Assembly (NCBI GenBank): GCA_002499905.1
Contig: DANP01000007.1
Location: forward strand, 35,887 to 99,886
Source: Methanolinea sp. UBA277
GTDB taxonomy: Archaea > Halobacteriota > Methanomicrobia > Methanomicrobiales > Methanospirillaceae
Length of the DNA: 64,000 bases
Direction of reading: 5' to 3'
The notes below the pieces were generated by a model that was given only the letters and a program-made list of their open reading frames with translations, was not told the DNA's origin and did no database searches. Shown one piece after another: positions 1 through 8,620 of this stretch (positions are counted from its first letter, which is position 1; the number at the start of each line of letters is the position of its first letter). A program made the position numbers and the translations under genes.

Positions 1-1
1 A

Positions 2-532
2 CTGACCAAGCGCCGGATCGATGACAAGGACCACTACTCAAACAAGCGGCTGAAACTTGCCGGCGACCTCATGGAGGATCTCTTCCGTATCTCGCTGAAC
101 AGACTGACCCGGGATATCAAGTACCAACTGGAGCGGGCGAGCATGCGTCATCGCGACCTCTCCATTGGGACCGCGGTGCGGGCTGACGTGCTGACCGAGC
201 GGCTCCTGCACCCCCTGGCAACCGGCAACTGGGTCGGCGGGAGGACGGGGGTCTCCCAGCTTCTTGACCGTATCGATCACATGAGCGTCCTCTCCCACCT
301 GCGGAGGGTTATCTCCCCGCTGTCCCGGTCACAGCCGCACTTCGAGGCCCGTGATCTGCACCCTACCCAGTGGGGCCGGATCTGCCCGAGCGAGACGCCG
401 GAAGGGCCGAACTGTGGGCTGGTCAAGAACTTTGCACAGATGGTAGAGATCAGCCGGGGTGTCCCGGATGAAGAGGAAGTGGTGCGGATGCTGTATAACC
501 TCGGCGTTGAGCACATCCGGGGTGATGCATAA
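2..532 (+). CDS. rpoB2: RNA polymerase subunit B'' (C-terminal part, cut by window edge)
   Basis: This is the 3' end of the gene for the N-terminal half of the split archaeal beta-like RNA polymerase subunit. The frame is open from base 2. It reads LTKRRIDDKDHYSNKRLKLA, a conserved beta-subunit stretch, and later carries the SETPEGPNCGLVKNFA motif near the catalytic centre. The stop codon TAA (530-532) shares one base with the ATG of the B' gene (TAATG), so the two are translationally coupled. Splitting of B into B'' and B' is typical of euryarchaeal methanogens and halophiles. About 177 residues are visible; the start lies outside the window. Confidence 0.96.
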   Translation: MTKRRIDDKDHYSNKRLKLAGDLMEDLFRISLNRLTRDIKYQLERASMRHRDLSIGTAVRADVLTERLLHPLATGNWVGGRTGVSQLLDRIDHMSVLSHLRRVISPLSRSQPHFEARDLHPTQWGRICPSETPEGPNCGLVKNFAQMVEISRGVPDEEEVVRMLYNLGVEHIRGDA

Positions 533-2346
533 TGAAGAAAGCACGGGTTTTTGTTGACGGTGCCCTGATCGGGCTCGTTGACGACCCCCGGGCGTTTGTT
601 GGCCAGCTCCGGAGCATGCGCCGGCAGGGAGCTCTCTCCATCGAGGTCAACATCTCCTACAAAGAGTTCAACAACGATGTGATCATCCACACCGACCGCG
701 GCAGGGCGCGACGCCCGCTTATCGTCCTCCAGAGCGGGAAGCCGTTGATCTCCCCCGACGAAATCGAGAAACTGGCGAGAAAGGATATTGATTTCAACTA
801 CTTCGTCCGCCGGGGGATGATTGAATTAATCGACGCCGAAGAGGAGGAAGACCTCTTCATCGCCATCAACCCCGGGGATATCACCCCTGACCACACGCAC
901 CTGGAGATCGATCCGTCCCTGATCCTTGGTATCGGTGCCGCCCATGTCCCCTTCCCGGAGCACAATGCAAGTCCCCGTGTAACGATGGGGGCCGGGATGG
1001 TCAAACAGGCCCTCGGATTCGGAACCGCGAACATGAAGCTCCGCCCCGACACCCGCGGGCACCTGCTCCACTATGTCCAGCGCCCCCTCGTCCACACCCA
1101 GACCTCAGACCTGATCGGATCGGATGACCGGCCTGCCGGACAGAACTTCGTGGTGGCCATTCTCTCCTTTGAGGGGTACAATATCGAGGATGCCCTCATC
1201 TTCAACCAGGCATCCATCGACCGCGGACTCGGGCGGTCCCACTTCTTCAGGACCTACGAAGGCGAGGAGCGCCGGTATCCCGGAGGCCAGGTCGACCGGA
1301 TCGAGATCCCGGACGAGGAAGTGACCGGCGCCCACGGTGCCGAGAGCTACAAGAACCTCGATGATGACGGGGTTATCAACCCGGAGACGGTGGTCAATGA
1401 GAAGGATGTGCTGATCGGCAAGACCTCGCCGCCCCGGTTCCTTGAGGAACCGACCAGTGACCTGATCACAGTCGAGAAGAGGCGGGACACCTCAGTAACC
1501 ATGCGGAGCAACGAGCGGGGAATCGTGGACACGGTCATCATTACCGAGGGGGAGAACAGTTCCCGCCTGGTCAAGGTGCGGACTCGTGATCTCAGGATCC
1601 CGGAAGTGGGAGACAAGTTTGCCTCCCGCCACGGGCAGAAGGGGGTCATCGGTCTCATCGCAGCCCAGGAGGATCTGCCGTTCACCGAGTCGGGTATGAC
1701 CCCCGACCTGGTGATCAATCCCCACGCCATCCCGAGCCGGATGACCATCGGGCACATGCTGGAGATGATCGGCGGAAAGGTCGGCTCGCTGGAGGCCCAC
1801 CGGATCAACGCAACCGCATTCTCGGGCGCCCAGGAGGCGACACTCCGGAACTCGCTCAAGGATCTCGGCTTCTCCCATACCGGCCGCGAAGTGATGTATG
1901 ACGGGATTACCGGGAAGCGGTTTTCCGCCGACATCTACGTCGGAGTCATCTACTATCAGAAGCTCTACCATATGGTCTCGAGCAAGATGCACGCCCGTTC
2001 GCGGGGTCCGGTACAGGTCCTGACCCGTCAGCCGACAGAAGGCAGGGCCCGTGAAGGAGGTCTCCGGTTCGGTGAAATGGAGCGTGATGTGATGATCGGT
2101 CATGGTGCGGCCATGGCCCTCAAGGAACGGCTCCTTGACGAGTCTGACAAGGTCCAGGAGTATGTCTGCGCCCACTGCGGCATGGTGGCAATGCTTGACC
2201 GGAAGGCCAACAGCACCCGCTGCCTCGCATGCGGCAGCGAGACTGATATCTACCCGGTCGAGATGTCCTACGCCTTCAAGCTCCTCCTCGATGAGATGAA
2301 GAGCATGGGGATAGCGCCGAGAATGAAACTTGAGGACGTGGTGTAG
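532..2346 (+). CDS. rpoB1: RNA polymerase subunit B'
   Basis: This 604-residue protein is the C-terminal half of the archaeal second-largest RNA polymerase subunit. It holds the hybrid-binding and catalytic-face regions. Visible signatures are FEGYNIEDALI, GDKFASRHGQKGVIG and, near the C-terminus, a zinc-binding ribbon made of CAHCG and CLACG separated by about 15 residues. The length is normal for B'. The start ATG overlaps the rpoB2 stop by one base, and the gene is followed after 14 bases by rpoA1 with a GGAGG-like ribosome site between them. Confidence 0.97.
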   Translation: MKKARVFVDGALIGLVDDPRAFVGQLRSMRRQGALSIEVNISYKEFNNDVIIHTDRGRARRPLIVLQSGKPLISPDEIEKLARKDIDFNYFVRRGMIELIDAEEEEDLFIAINPGDITPDHTHLEIDPSLILGIGAAHVPFPEHNASPRVTMGAGMVKQALGFGTANMKLRPDTRGHLLHYVQRPLVHTQTSDLIGSDDRPAGQNFVVAILSFEGYNIEDALIFNQASIDRGLGRSHFFRTYEGEERRYPGGQVDRIEIPDEEVTGAHGAESYKNLDDDGVINPETVVNEKDVLIGKTSPPRFLEEPTSDLITVEKRRDTSVTMRSNERGIVDTVIITEGENSSRLVKVRTRDLRIPEVGDKFASRHGQKGVIGLIAAQEDLPFTESGMTPDLVINPHAIPSRMTIGHMLEMIGGKVGSLEAHRINATAFSGAQEATLRNSLKDLGFSHTGREVMYDGITGKRFSADIYVGVIYYQKLYHMVSSKMHARSRGPVQVLTRQPTEGRAREGGLRFGEMERDVMIGHGAAMALKERLLDESDKVQEYVCAHCGMVAMLDRKANSTRCLACGSETDIYPVEMSYAFKLLLDEMKSMGIAPRMKLEDVV

Positions 2347-2360
2347 GAGGGACACGCGAT

Positions 2361-5000
2361 ATGCCAAGCCCAAAACGTATCGGAAAGATCGAATTCGGAT
2401 TACTTTCCCCCAAAGAGATCCGTACCATGAGCGTGCGGAAGATCATCTGGGCTGACACCTATGATGACGACGGGTTCCCCTACCCCCAGGGTCTGATGGA
2501 CCTCCATCTCGGGGTCATCGACCCGGGGCTGCGGTGCAAGACCTGCGACCAGAAGGCCAGCGAGTGCCCCGGACACTTCGGGCACATCGAGCTCGCAAAA
2601 CCGGTCATCCATGTCGGCTACACCCGGCTCATCCGGAAACTCCTCCGCTCTACCTGCAGGAGCTGCAGCCGGCTCCTCCTTTCACCCGAAGAGATCGAGA
2701 AAGTGGTGGGGACCGAGGATGAGCTGACCGGGGATGTCCTCTCTGAAAAGGACATCAAGAAGGAGCGGCTCTGCCCGCACTGCGGTGAACAGCAACTCAA
2801 GATCAACTTCGAGAAGCCCACCACCTTCTCCGAGATCATAATGGAGGAGGGCCGGAAGATTGAGCATAAGCTTACGCCCGCCGATATCAGGGCCCGGCTC
2901 GAGAAAATACCGGATGAAGATCTCCGGCACCTGGGAATCAACCCCGATGTTGCCCGCCCCGAGTGGACCGTGCTCACCGTGCTGCCGGTCCCGCCGGTAA
3001 CCATGCGGCCGTCGATCATCCTTGAGAACGGGCAGCGGTCCGAAGACGATCTCACCCACAAGCTGGTGGACATCATCCGTATCAACCAGCGGTTCAAGGA
3101 GAACCAGGACGCCGGCGCTCCCCAGCTCATCATAGAGGATCTCTGGGAGCTGCTCCAGTACCACGTGACTACATACCTCGACAACGAGGTGGCCGGGTGC
3201 CCGCCTGCCCGTCACCGGAGCGGCAGGCCGCTCAAGACGCTCTCCCAGCGTCTCAAGGGTAAGGATGGCCGGTTCAGGGGATCGCTCTCGGGCAAGCGTG
3301 TCAACTTCTCGGCCCGGACCGTGATCTCGCCCGACCCGAACCTGAGCGTCATCGAGGTCGGCATCCCGCTCGCCGTAGCAAACGAGATGTCCATCCCGGT
3401 GCAGGTCACATCCTACAATATAGAGGAGCTCCGCCAGATGGTCCTGAACGGGCCGTCACGGACTGCGCTGGACAGGCCCTGCGGGGCAAACTACGTGATC
3501 AGGCCGGACAAGCGGAGACTCCGGCTTGCAGAGGGCAACCTTGAGACCGTTGCCGAGCAGCTCGAACCCGGCTGGACGGTCGAGCGGCAGATCCGGGACT
3601 GGGATATTGTGCTCTTCAACCGGCAACCGTCCCTGCACCGGATGAGCATCATGGCCCACCGGGTCAGGGTGATGGATGGCCGGACCTTCCGGCTGAACCC
3701 GGCCGTCTGCCCGCCCTACAACGCTGATTTCGACGGGGACGAGATGAACCTGCACGTCCCCCAGACCGAGGAGGCTCGCGCCGAAGCCGCCATCCTCGTC
3801 GCGGTGGAAGAGAACATCCTCTCCCCGCGGTTCGGCGGCCCGATCATCGGCGGTATCCATGACCACGTCTCCGGTATCTTCCTCCTTACCAACCAGACCC
3901 GCTGGTTCACCAGGAGCGAGCTTCTCTACCTCCTCAAGAATATCGATGTGACGTCGCTCCCTGAACCGGGACTGGTCCAGGGAGAGGAGCAGAAATGGAG
4001 CAACAAGCAGGTCTTCTCCATGGTGCTCCCCAGGGAGCTCAACATGGTCTTCAAGGCCAGTTCCTGCCAGAACTGCGATACCTGCAAACGGCAGCTCTGC
4101 GAACGGGACGCCTACGTGCGGATCATCGACGGGAACCTGGAATCAGGAACAATCGACAAGAAGGCGATCGGGGCCTTCGACGGCCAGATCGTGCACCGCA
4201 TCATCCGCCAGTACGGGATGAAGCGGGCCGCCGAGTTCATCGATGACATTACCCATCTCGCCATCCGTTCGATTATGTTCGACGGGTTCTCGTTCGGCAT
4301 TGATGATGAAGACCTCTCCCGCACCGAGTACGGGCAGATCGATGATGTGCTGAAAACCGCGGTCCTCGATGTACAGCGCCGGATCAAAATCTACGAGGAC
4401 GGGCAGCTCGAGCCCATGCCCGGCCGTACGCCGGAAGAGACCCTCGAGATGCAGATCATGCAGGTCCTCGGGAAAGCCCGTGACCGCACCGGTGAGATCG
4501 CCGGGCGGCACCTCGGTCTCGGCAATAGCGCCGTGGTGATGGCCGTCTCCGGTGCCAGGGGATCGATGCTCAACCTCACCCAGATGGCCGGCTGTGTCGG
4601 TCAGCAGTCGGTCCGTGGGGAGCGGATTATGCGAGGATACGATGAGCGGACGCTCCCACACTTCAGGAAGGGAGACCGGGGATCTGACGCCCACGGGTTC
4701 ATCCAGCACAGCTACAAGGGGGGTCTCAACCCGACCGAATTCTTCTTCCACGCCATCGGCGGTCGTGAAGGTCTGGTGGACACAGCAGTCAGGACCTCCC
4801 AGAGCGGGTACCTGCAGCGGCGGATGATCAATGCCCTCCAGGACCTCAAGGTGGCCTATGACGGATCGGTCCGGACCACCGGAGGACGGATTATACAGTT
4901 CAGGTACGGAGAGGACGGGACGGATCCCATGAAGAGCAGTTTCGGCGATCCTGTCGACGTAAAAGGTATCGTCGAGAGCATTCTTAAGGAGGAGGTCTAG
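2361..5000 (+). CDS. rpoA1: RNA polymerase subunit A'
   Basis: This is the 879-residue N-terminal part of the archaeal largest RNA polymerase subunit, which carries the Mg-binding catalytic loop. NADFDGD lies at residues 454-460. An N-terminal zinc region has CKTC followed by CPGHFGH, and a second Cys-rich stretch (CQNCDTCKRQLC) lies in the middle. The bridge-helix/trigger-loop side follows around GGREGLVDTAVRT. The length fits the family. The stop codon directly abuts the ATG of rpoA2 with no spacer, so A' and A'' are coupled. Confidence 0.97.
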   Translation: MPSPKRIGKIEFGLLSPKEIRTMSVRKIIWADTYDDDGFPYPQGLMDLHLGVIDPGLRCKTCDQKASECPGHFGHIELAKPVIHVGYTRLIRKLLRSTCRSCSRLLLSPEEIEKVVGTEDELTGDVLSEKDIKKERLCPHCGEQQLKINFEKPTTFSEIIMEEGRKIEHKLTPADIRARLEKIPDEDLRHLGINPDVARPEWTVLTVLPVPPVTMRPSIILENGQRSEDDLTHKLVDIIRINQRFKENQDAGAPQLIIEDLWELLQYHVTTYLDNEVAGCPPARHRSGRPLKTLSQRLKGKDGRFRGSLSGKRVNFSARTVISPDPNLSVIEVGIPLAVANEMSIPVQVTSYNIEELRQMVLNGPSRTALDRPCGANYVIRPDKRRLRLAEGNLETVAEQLEPGWTVERQIRDWDIVLFNRQPSLHRMSIMAHRVRVMDGRTFRLNPAVCPPYNADFDGDEMNLHVPQTEEARAEAAILVAVEENILSPRFGGPIIGGIHDHVSGIFLLTNQTRWFTRSELLYLLKNIDVTSLPEPGLVQGEEQKWSNKQVFSMVLPRELNMVFKASSCQNCDTCKRQLCERDAYVRIIDGNLESGTIDKKAIGAFDGQIVHRIIRQYGMKRAAEFIDDITHLAIRSIMFDGFSFGIDDEDLSRTEYGQIDDVLKTAVLDVQRRIKIYEDGQLEPMPGRTPEETLEMQIMQVLGKARDRTGEIAGRHLGLGNSAVVMAVSGARGSMLNLTQMAGCVGQQSVRGERIMRGYDERTLPHFRKGDRGSDAHGFIQHSYKGGLNPTEFFFHAIGGREGLVDTAVRTSQSGYLQRRMINALQDLKVAYDGSVRTTGGRIIQFRYGEDGTDPMKSSFGDPVDVKGIVESILKEEV

Positions 5001-6176
5001 ATGCGTTCCGAATATGAGCAGCAGATTGATGCTGCAGAGCTCCCGGTCAAGACCAAGGAGCAGCTCAAGAAGTACCTCTCTGAAAAGGAGGTCACCTCCG
5101 ACCAGTTCGAGAGTATCCTCAATCGCGTCGTCAGCGAGTACCAGAATACGAGGATCGAGGCATGCGAAGCGGTAGGCATCATCGCTGCCCAGTCGATCGG
5201 GGAGCCCGGCACGCAGATGACCATGCGGACCTTCCACTATGCAGGTGTGGCGGAGATCAACGTCACGCTCGGGCTTCCGCGGCTCATCGAGATCATGGAT
5301 GCCCGCAAGGAGCCAAGCACGCCTACGATGACCATCTACCTCGAACCCGAATACGCGGGCGACCGTGACCGGGCCCGGGAGGTCAGCTGGCAGATAGAGG
5401 CAGCCCCGCTCCACGAGTTCGGGGATATCACCATCGATATGGAGAACATGCAGATCGTGGTCCATTTGAACACCGCAGTGTGCGAGAAGCGGAAGATCCA
5501 GCCGGCAGCCATCCTCGAGATCGCATCCCGGAAGATCCGTGAGCGGCGCCACTACCGTGACTTTGAATTTGAGACCGATGAGAAATCGGCGGCCATCATC
5601 TTCACCCCCAAGAACCGGGAGAGCTACCAGAACCTCTTCCAGCTGGCAGAGCATGTGCGCAACGTGATCGTCCAGGGTATCGATGACATCGAACGGGTGG
5701 TGGTCCGGAAGGAGAGCGGAGAGTATATCCTTTATACTGAAGGCTCCAACCTAAAAGACGTGTTTGATGTCGAGGGCGTTGACACGACCAGAACCCGGAC
5801 CAATAACATCAGCGAGTGTTCCCATGTTCTCGGGATAGAAGCAGCACGCAATGCTATCATCTACGAGGCACTTTCCACCCTCTCCGAACAGGGTATCCTC
5901 GTCGATGTGCGGCACATCATGCTGGTTGCTGACATGATGTGCATGGAAGGCGAGGTCAAGCAGATCGGACGTCACGGAATTGCCGGTGAGAAGGAAAGCG
6001 TTCTCTCGAGGGCAGCCTTCGAGGTGACCGTGAACCATCTGCTCGATGCCGCGGTTGCCAACGAAGTCGATGAACTGTCAGGTGTCACGGAGAACGTCAT
6101 CGTGGGTCAGCCCATTCAGCTCGGAACCGGAGATGTCAAACTCATCGCGAAACCTTTGAACCTAGGAGAATCGTAA
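5001..6176 (+). CDS. rpoA2: RNA polymerase subunit A''
   Basis: This 391-residue protein is the C-terminal part of the archaeal largest RNA polymerase subunit. The stretch EPGTQMTMRTFHYAGVAE is the conserved trigger-loop region. IGRHGIAGEKESVLSRAAFE near the C-terminus matches the family's clamp-proximal motif. The start ATG follows the rpoA1 stop immediately. The stop TAA overlaps the rpl30e start (TAATG). Length and order are normal for a euryarchaeal rpo operon. Confidence 0.97.
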   Translation: MRSEYEQQIDAAELPVKTKEQLKKYLSEKEVTSDQFESILNRVVSEYQNTRIEACEAVGIIAAQSIGEPGTQMTMRTFHYAGVAEINVTLGLPRLIEIMDARKEPSTPTMTIYLEPEYAGDRDRAREVSWQIEAAPLHEFGDITIDMENMQIVVHLNTAVCEKRKIQPAAILEIASRKIRERRHYRDFEFETDEKSAAIIFTPKNRESYQNLFQLAEHVRNVIVQGIDDIERVVVRKESGEYILYTEGSNLKDVFDVEGVDTTRTRTNNISECSHVLGIEAARNAIIYEALSTLSEQGILVDVRHIMLVADMMCMEGEVKQIGRHGIAGEKESVLSRAAFEVTVNHLLDAAVANEVDELSGVTENVIVGQPIQLGTGDVKLIAKPLNLGES

Positions 6177-6466
6177 TGGATTTTAATGTGTCTTTGAGAA
6201 GGGCCATCAAGACCGGTGAGGTCATTCTTGGCCAGAACAAAACCGAACAATGCATCAATGAGGGCAGGGCACAACTGGTCGTTCTGGCCAAAAACTGCCC
6301 GGAAAAATTCAGGGAATCGCTCGCATCACAGACCGACCTCTTCATGTACACCTTTGAGGGTTCGGGCGTCCAGCTCGGAAAGGCCTGTGGAAAACCGTTC
6401 ATGGTCAGTGCACTTGCCGTGGTCAGTCCCGGTGAGTCGGACATTCTCAGTCTGAAGAGGGTGTGA
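6176..6466 (+). CDS. rpl30e: 50S ribosomal protein L30e
   Basis: This 96-residue protein of the L7Ae/L30e/S12e/Gadd45 fold is the archaeal large-subunit protein usually encoded just after rpoA2. The region LRRAIKTGEVILGQNKT and the later LGKACGKPFMVSALAV fit the L30e core, which binds kinked RNA. The ATG overlaps the rpoA2 stop by one base. L7Ae paralogues share the fold, but the operon position supports L30e. Confidence 0.93.
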   Translation: MDFNVSLRRAIKTGEVILGQNKTEQCINEGRAQLVVLAKNCPEKFRESLASQTDLFMYTFEGSGVQLGKACGKPFMVSALAVVSPGESDILSLKRV

Positions 6467-6471
6467 AGTAC

Positions 6472-6918
6472 ATGTCTGAGATCGTGCTGACCGAGGACTG
6501 TATGCACCTCATCTCACAGTTCGAGCGGCTCACCGGGGCCGGCAGCAGGGACTGTGTCATCGATGACCGGAACAACCGGCTCATCTTTGTGGTGAATCCC
6601 GGAGAAATGGGTCTTGCCATCGGAAAGAAGGGGGCAAGCATCAAGAAGGCCATGGAGGTCATGGGCAAGAAGATCGAGGTGGTCGAGTACTCCACCAGCC
6701 CCGAACAGTTCCTGAAAAACTGTTTCCTCCCTGCCCAGGTGACCCATATCGAATTCGATGAGAGCGATGATGGCCAGATGGCTCATATTGAGGTCAGGCC
6801 TGAAGACCGGGGAATCGCGATAGGAAAAGAAGGCAAGAATATCTTCAAGGCCAAGAAACTGGCACTCCGCCAGCACAACATCGCCGACGTGATGCTCGTC
6901 ACCGACGATGCGGCCTGA
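6472..6918 (+). CDS. nusA: NusA-like transcription factor (two KH domains)
   Basis: This is the short archaeal NusA homologue, 148 residues, consisting of two KH RNA-binding domains without the S1 and acidic parts of bacterial NusA. The KH loops are GLAIGKKGASIKKAME and GIAIGKEGKNIFKAKK. The frame also opens at a GTG at 6463, but that start would overlap the L30e stop. The ATG at 6472 has a GAGGGTG-type ribosome site at better spacing and is chosen here. It is the last gene of the rpo operon in this window and is followed by a T-run. Confidence 0.92.
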   Translation: MSEIVLTEDCMHLISQFERLTGAGSRDCVIDDRNNRLIFVVNPGEMGLAIGKKGASIKKAMEVMGKKIEVVEYSTSPEQFLKNCFLPAQVTHIEFDESDDGQMAHIEVRPEDRGIAIGKEGKNIFKAKKLALRQHNIADVMLVTDDAA

Positions 6919-6920
6919 AC

Positions 6921-6930
6921 ATTTTTTTTA
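6921..6930 (+). terminator. T-run after nusA
   Basis: A run of nine T follows three bases after the nusA stop codon. Archaeal RNA polymerase terminates at such non-template T tracts, so this likely ends the rpo operon transcript. The downstream genes have their own promoter. Confidence 0.6.
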
Positions 6931-6943
6931 AATTAAACAGTAG

Positions 6944-6980
6944 TCACGCGCAGTGTAACTTTGCACTGGGCGAATCGTGA
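6944..6980. other. Imperfect nested inverted repeat between nusA and the first PEGA gene
   Basis: TCACG (6944-6948) pairs with CGTGA (6976-6980), and inside it CAGTG (6951-6955) pairs with CACTG (6964-6968) around an 8-base loop. It lies in the 183-base gap between nusA and the first PEGA gene, upstream of that gene's TATA box. It could be an RNA hairpin, a protein-binding site or chance. The rest of the gap shows no ORF. Confidence 0.3.
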
Positions 6981-7063
6981 TCGTCAAGGCCGGCAGGGGT
7001 GTTGGGGCCATGTTCCTTTCATCCAGGAGACTGGTATTTTCTCAACTCCTGCAATCATACCAT

Positions 7064-7072
7064 TTTATATAA
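7064..7072 (+). promoter_or_regulatory. TATA box of first PEGA gene
   Basis: TTTATATAA is centred about 34 bases before the ATG at 7102. Archaeal transcripts usually start about 22-27 bases downstream of the box, so the mRNA would begin only a few bases before the ATG. No ribosome site is visible. The same arrangement recurs before the second paralogue (8582-8590). Confidence 0.65.
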
Positions 7073-7101
7073 CTGGTTAAACGAAAACCCGTTCGATTAG
7101 C

Positions 7102-8439
7102 ATGAAAATCTGGGGTATTGTTCTAAGTATTATTGTTATCCTTACTATTTTCTGTTCACCTGGCCTGGCAGTTATCAGTAAAAGCGATCTGATTTCCCAG
7201 CTCCGGCCACAGGGAACCGGAACAGGAACACTCTCGGTGACTTCTTTCCCCATAGGGTCAGAGGTCTACCTTGATGGGGTATATAAAGGGACGACATCCG
7301 GAGAGTTTGCATACGGGACTATTATCATACGGGAACTCTTAACACCGGTCACCATCACCGGAGTCCCCACCGGCTTGCACAACCTTCGGGTGACCCTTTC
7401 AGGATACGAGGATTACTCGTCCTGGGTCATAATTCCGAACGATAAGACGGTTACAGTTCACGTAAGGCTGAAGGCCCAGTCCGGATCGACCACGATTCCC
7501 GCCACTGTTCCGACCACGATTCCCGCCACTGTTCCGACCACGATTCCCACCATCGTTCCGACACTAACTCCAATCACCGTCCCGACCACAGTCCCGGCAG
7601 GGCAGTTGCCACTCTCCAAGACCGGAACTGTCTCGGTATCCTCCACCCCACCGGGAGCCAGGGTTTTCCTTGATGACGTGGACAGAGGGACTACACCGAT
7701 CACCATTACCGGGGTCTCCACCGGTTTCCACCTGCTCAAGGTGACTATATCCGGATACGAAGACTATTTGAAAGCGGTTTTGGTTAAGTCCGGTCAGACG
7801 GTAACCATTTCCATAACGTTGCAGCACCCGCAGGCTGAGCTCAACCACGGCCTCCGCGTCGCCGACCTCATCACTGATGTGCCCTCCGTAGGGAAGCCGA
7901 ACATCTACCTGTACAGTGACCGGGACCTCACCGCCCGGGTGCGCCTTTTCCCGGAAACTGCCATCACGGCCTCCGACCCGCTCTACAGGCCCGGGATAGG
8001 ATGGAAAGCGGAGATCAGAAACGGCAGTCTCAACGGGGCAGGCGATTTCCTCTTCTACGAAGCCCTGGGGACTGAGGTCGGGTGGCAAAAGCAGGAGGGC
8101 TACATCATCCGGGATGCTTATCGGGAGCAGGACATGGCGTCCATGCTTGGAGAGTACGGGTTTAATGAAAAGGAGACCGATGAATTCATCGAGTACTGGG
8201 CGTGTCACCTCTCCGGCGACAGGGACTATGTCCTCTACCCCCAGGAAACCGACGCGGTGAACAAGGCCATGCCGCTCTCCATCACCCCGAAACCTGATGC
8301 TGTCAGCCGCATCTGGTTCTACGCAGAACCACTGGTATCCGCCCCGGAACCGGTCACAGACCCGGAAAAGATCGTCCGTGAAGGGTTCTATGTCGTGGAA
8401 TGGGGGGTTATTATCCGTGACGAATTCTGGGATACATGA
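7102..8439 (+). CDS. Secreted PEGA-domain protein, paralogue 1
   Basis: This 445-residue protein is probably exported. Residues 1-24 form a hydrophobic signal peptide ending near SPGLA. Two PEGA beta-sandwich repeats follow (about 43-125 and 174-243). PEGA domains are common in surface proteins of Methanomicrobiales. A Thr/Pro/Val linker (TTIPATVP repeated) joins them. The first PEGA is broken by about 15 extra residues between KGTT and PVTITG. From K265 a C-terminal domain begins with KPNIYLYS and ends with FYVVEWG. It recalls uncharacterised bacterial proteins starting KPxIYLYP, an impression from memory. There is no C-terminal membrane anchor. The function is unknown; a cell-surface or cell-envelope role is inferred. 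Confidence 0.8.
   Translation: MKIWGIVLSIIVILTIFCSPGLAVISKSDLISQLRPQGTGTGTLSVTSFPIGSEVYLDGVYKGTTSGEFAYGTIIIRELLTPVTITGVPTGLHNLRVTLSGYEDYSSWVIIPNDKTVTVHVRLKAQSGSTTIPATVPTTIPATVPTTIPTIVPTLTPITVPTTVPAGQLPLSKTGTVSVSSTPPGARVFLDDVDRGTTPITITGVSTGFHLLKVTISGYEDYLKAVLVKSGQTVTISITLQHPQAELNHGLRVADLITDVPSVGKPNIYLYSDRDLTARVRLFPETAITASDPLYRPGIGWKAEIRNGSLNGAGDFLFYEALGTEVGWQKQEGYIIRDAYREQDMASMLGEYGFNEKETDEFIEYWACHLSGDRDYVLYPQETDAVNKAMPLSITPKPDAVSRIWFYAEPLVSAPEPVTDPEKIVREGFYVVEWGVIIRDEFWDT
7489..7560 (+). repeat. 24-bp tandem repeat, three copies (Thr-Pro linker)
   Basis: The unit ACCACGATTCCC plus GCCACTGTTCCG occurs at 7489-7512 and 7513-7536 exactly, and at 7537-7560 with changes in the second half. It encodes TTIPATVP. 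The paralogue downstream has only two copies (9014-9061), so copy number varies, as expected of slippage. Confidence 0.9.
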
Positions 8440-8581
8440 AATGAATCAATTCTTTTTATTTCCCCATGGTCGATTGTTCATGAATAATAAAAGGAAACCT
8501 CCCAGCTGCACTTTTCAATCGTGATCCTATGCCGTCGTAAAACTCATCATCATATTTTTTCAACTTCTTCCATCATACCAA

Positions 8582-8590
8582 TTTATATTA
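8582..8590 (+). promoter_or_regulatory. TATA box of second PEGA gene
   Basis: TTTATATTA is centred about 35 bases before the ATG at 8621. Surrounding bases (CATACCA before it, CCCGTT then GATTA after it) match those before the first paralogue, so the promoter was duplicated with the gene. The 181-base gap 8440-8620 has a short T-run near 8453-8457 and no ORF. Confidence 0.6.
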
Positions 8591-8620
8591 TTGTTTAGAT
8601 GAACACCCCGTTGGATTACC

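Noticed and set aside
4143..5654. 503-codon minus-strand open frame
   Set aside because: It is opposite rpoA1/rpoA2 and crosses their junction; no plausible protein features.
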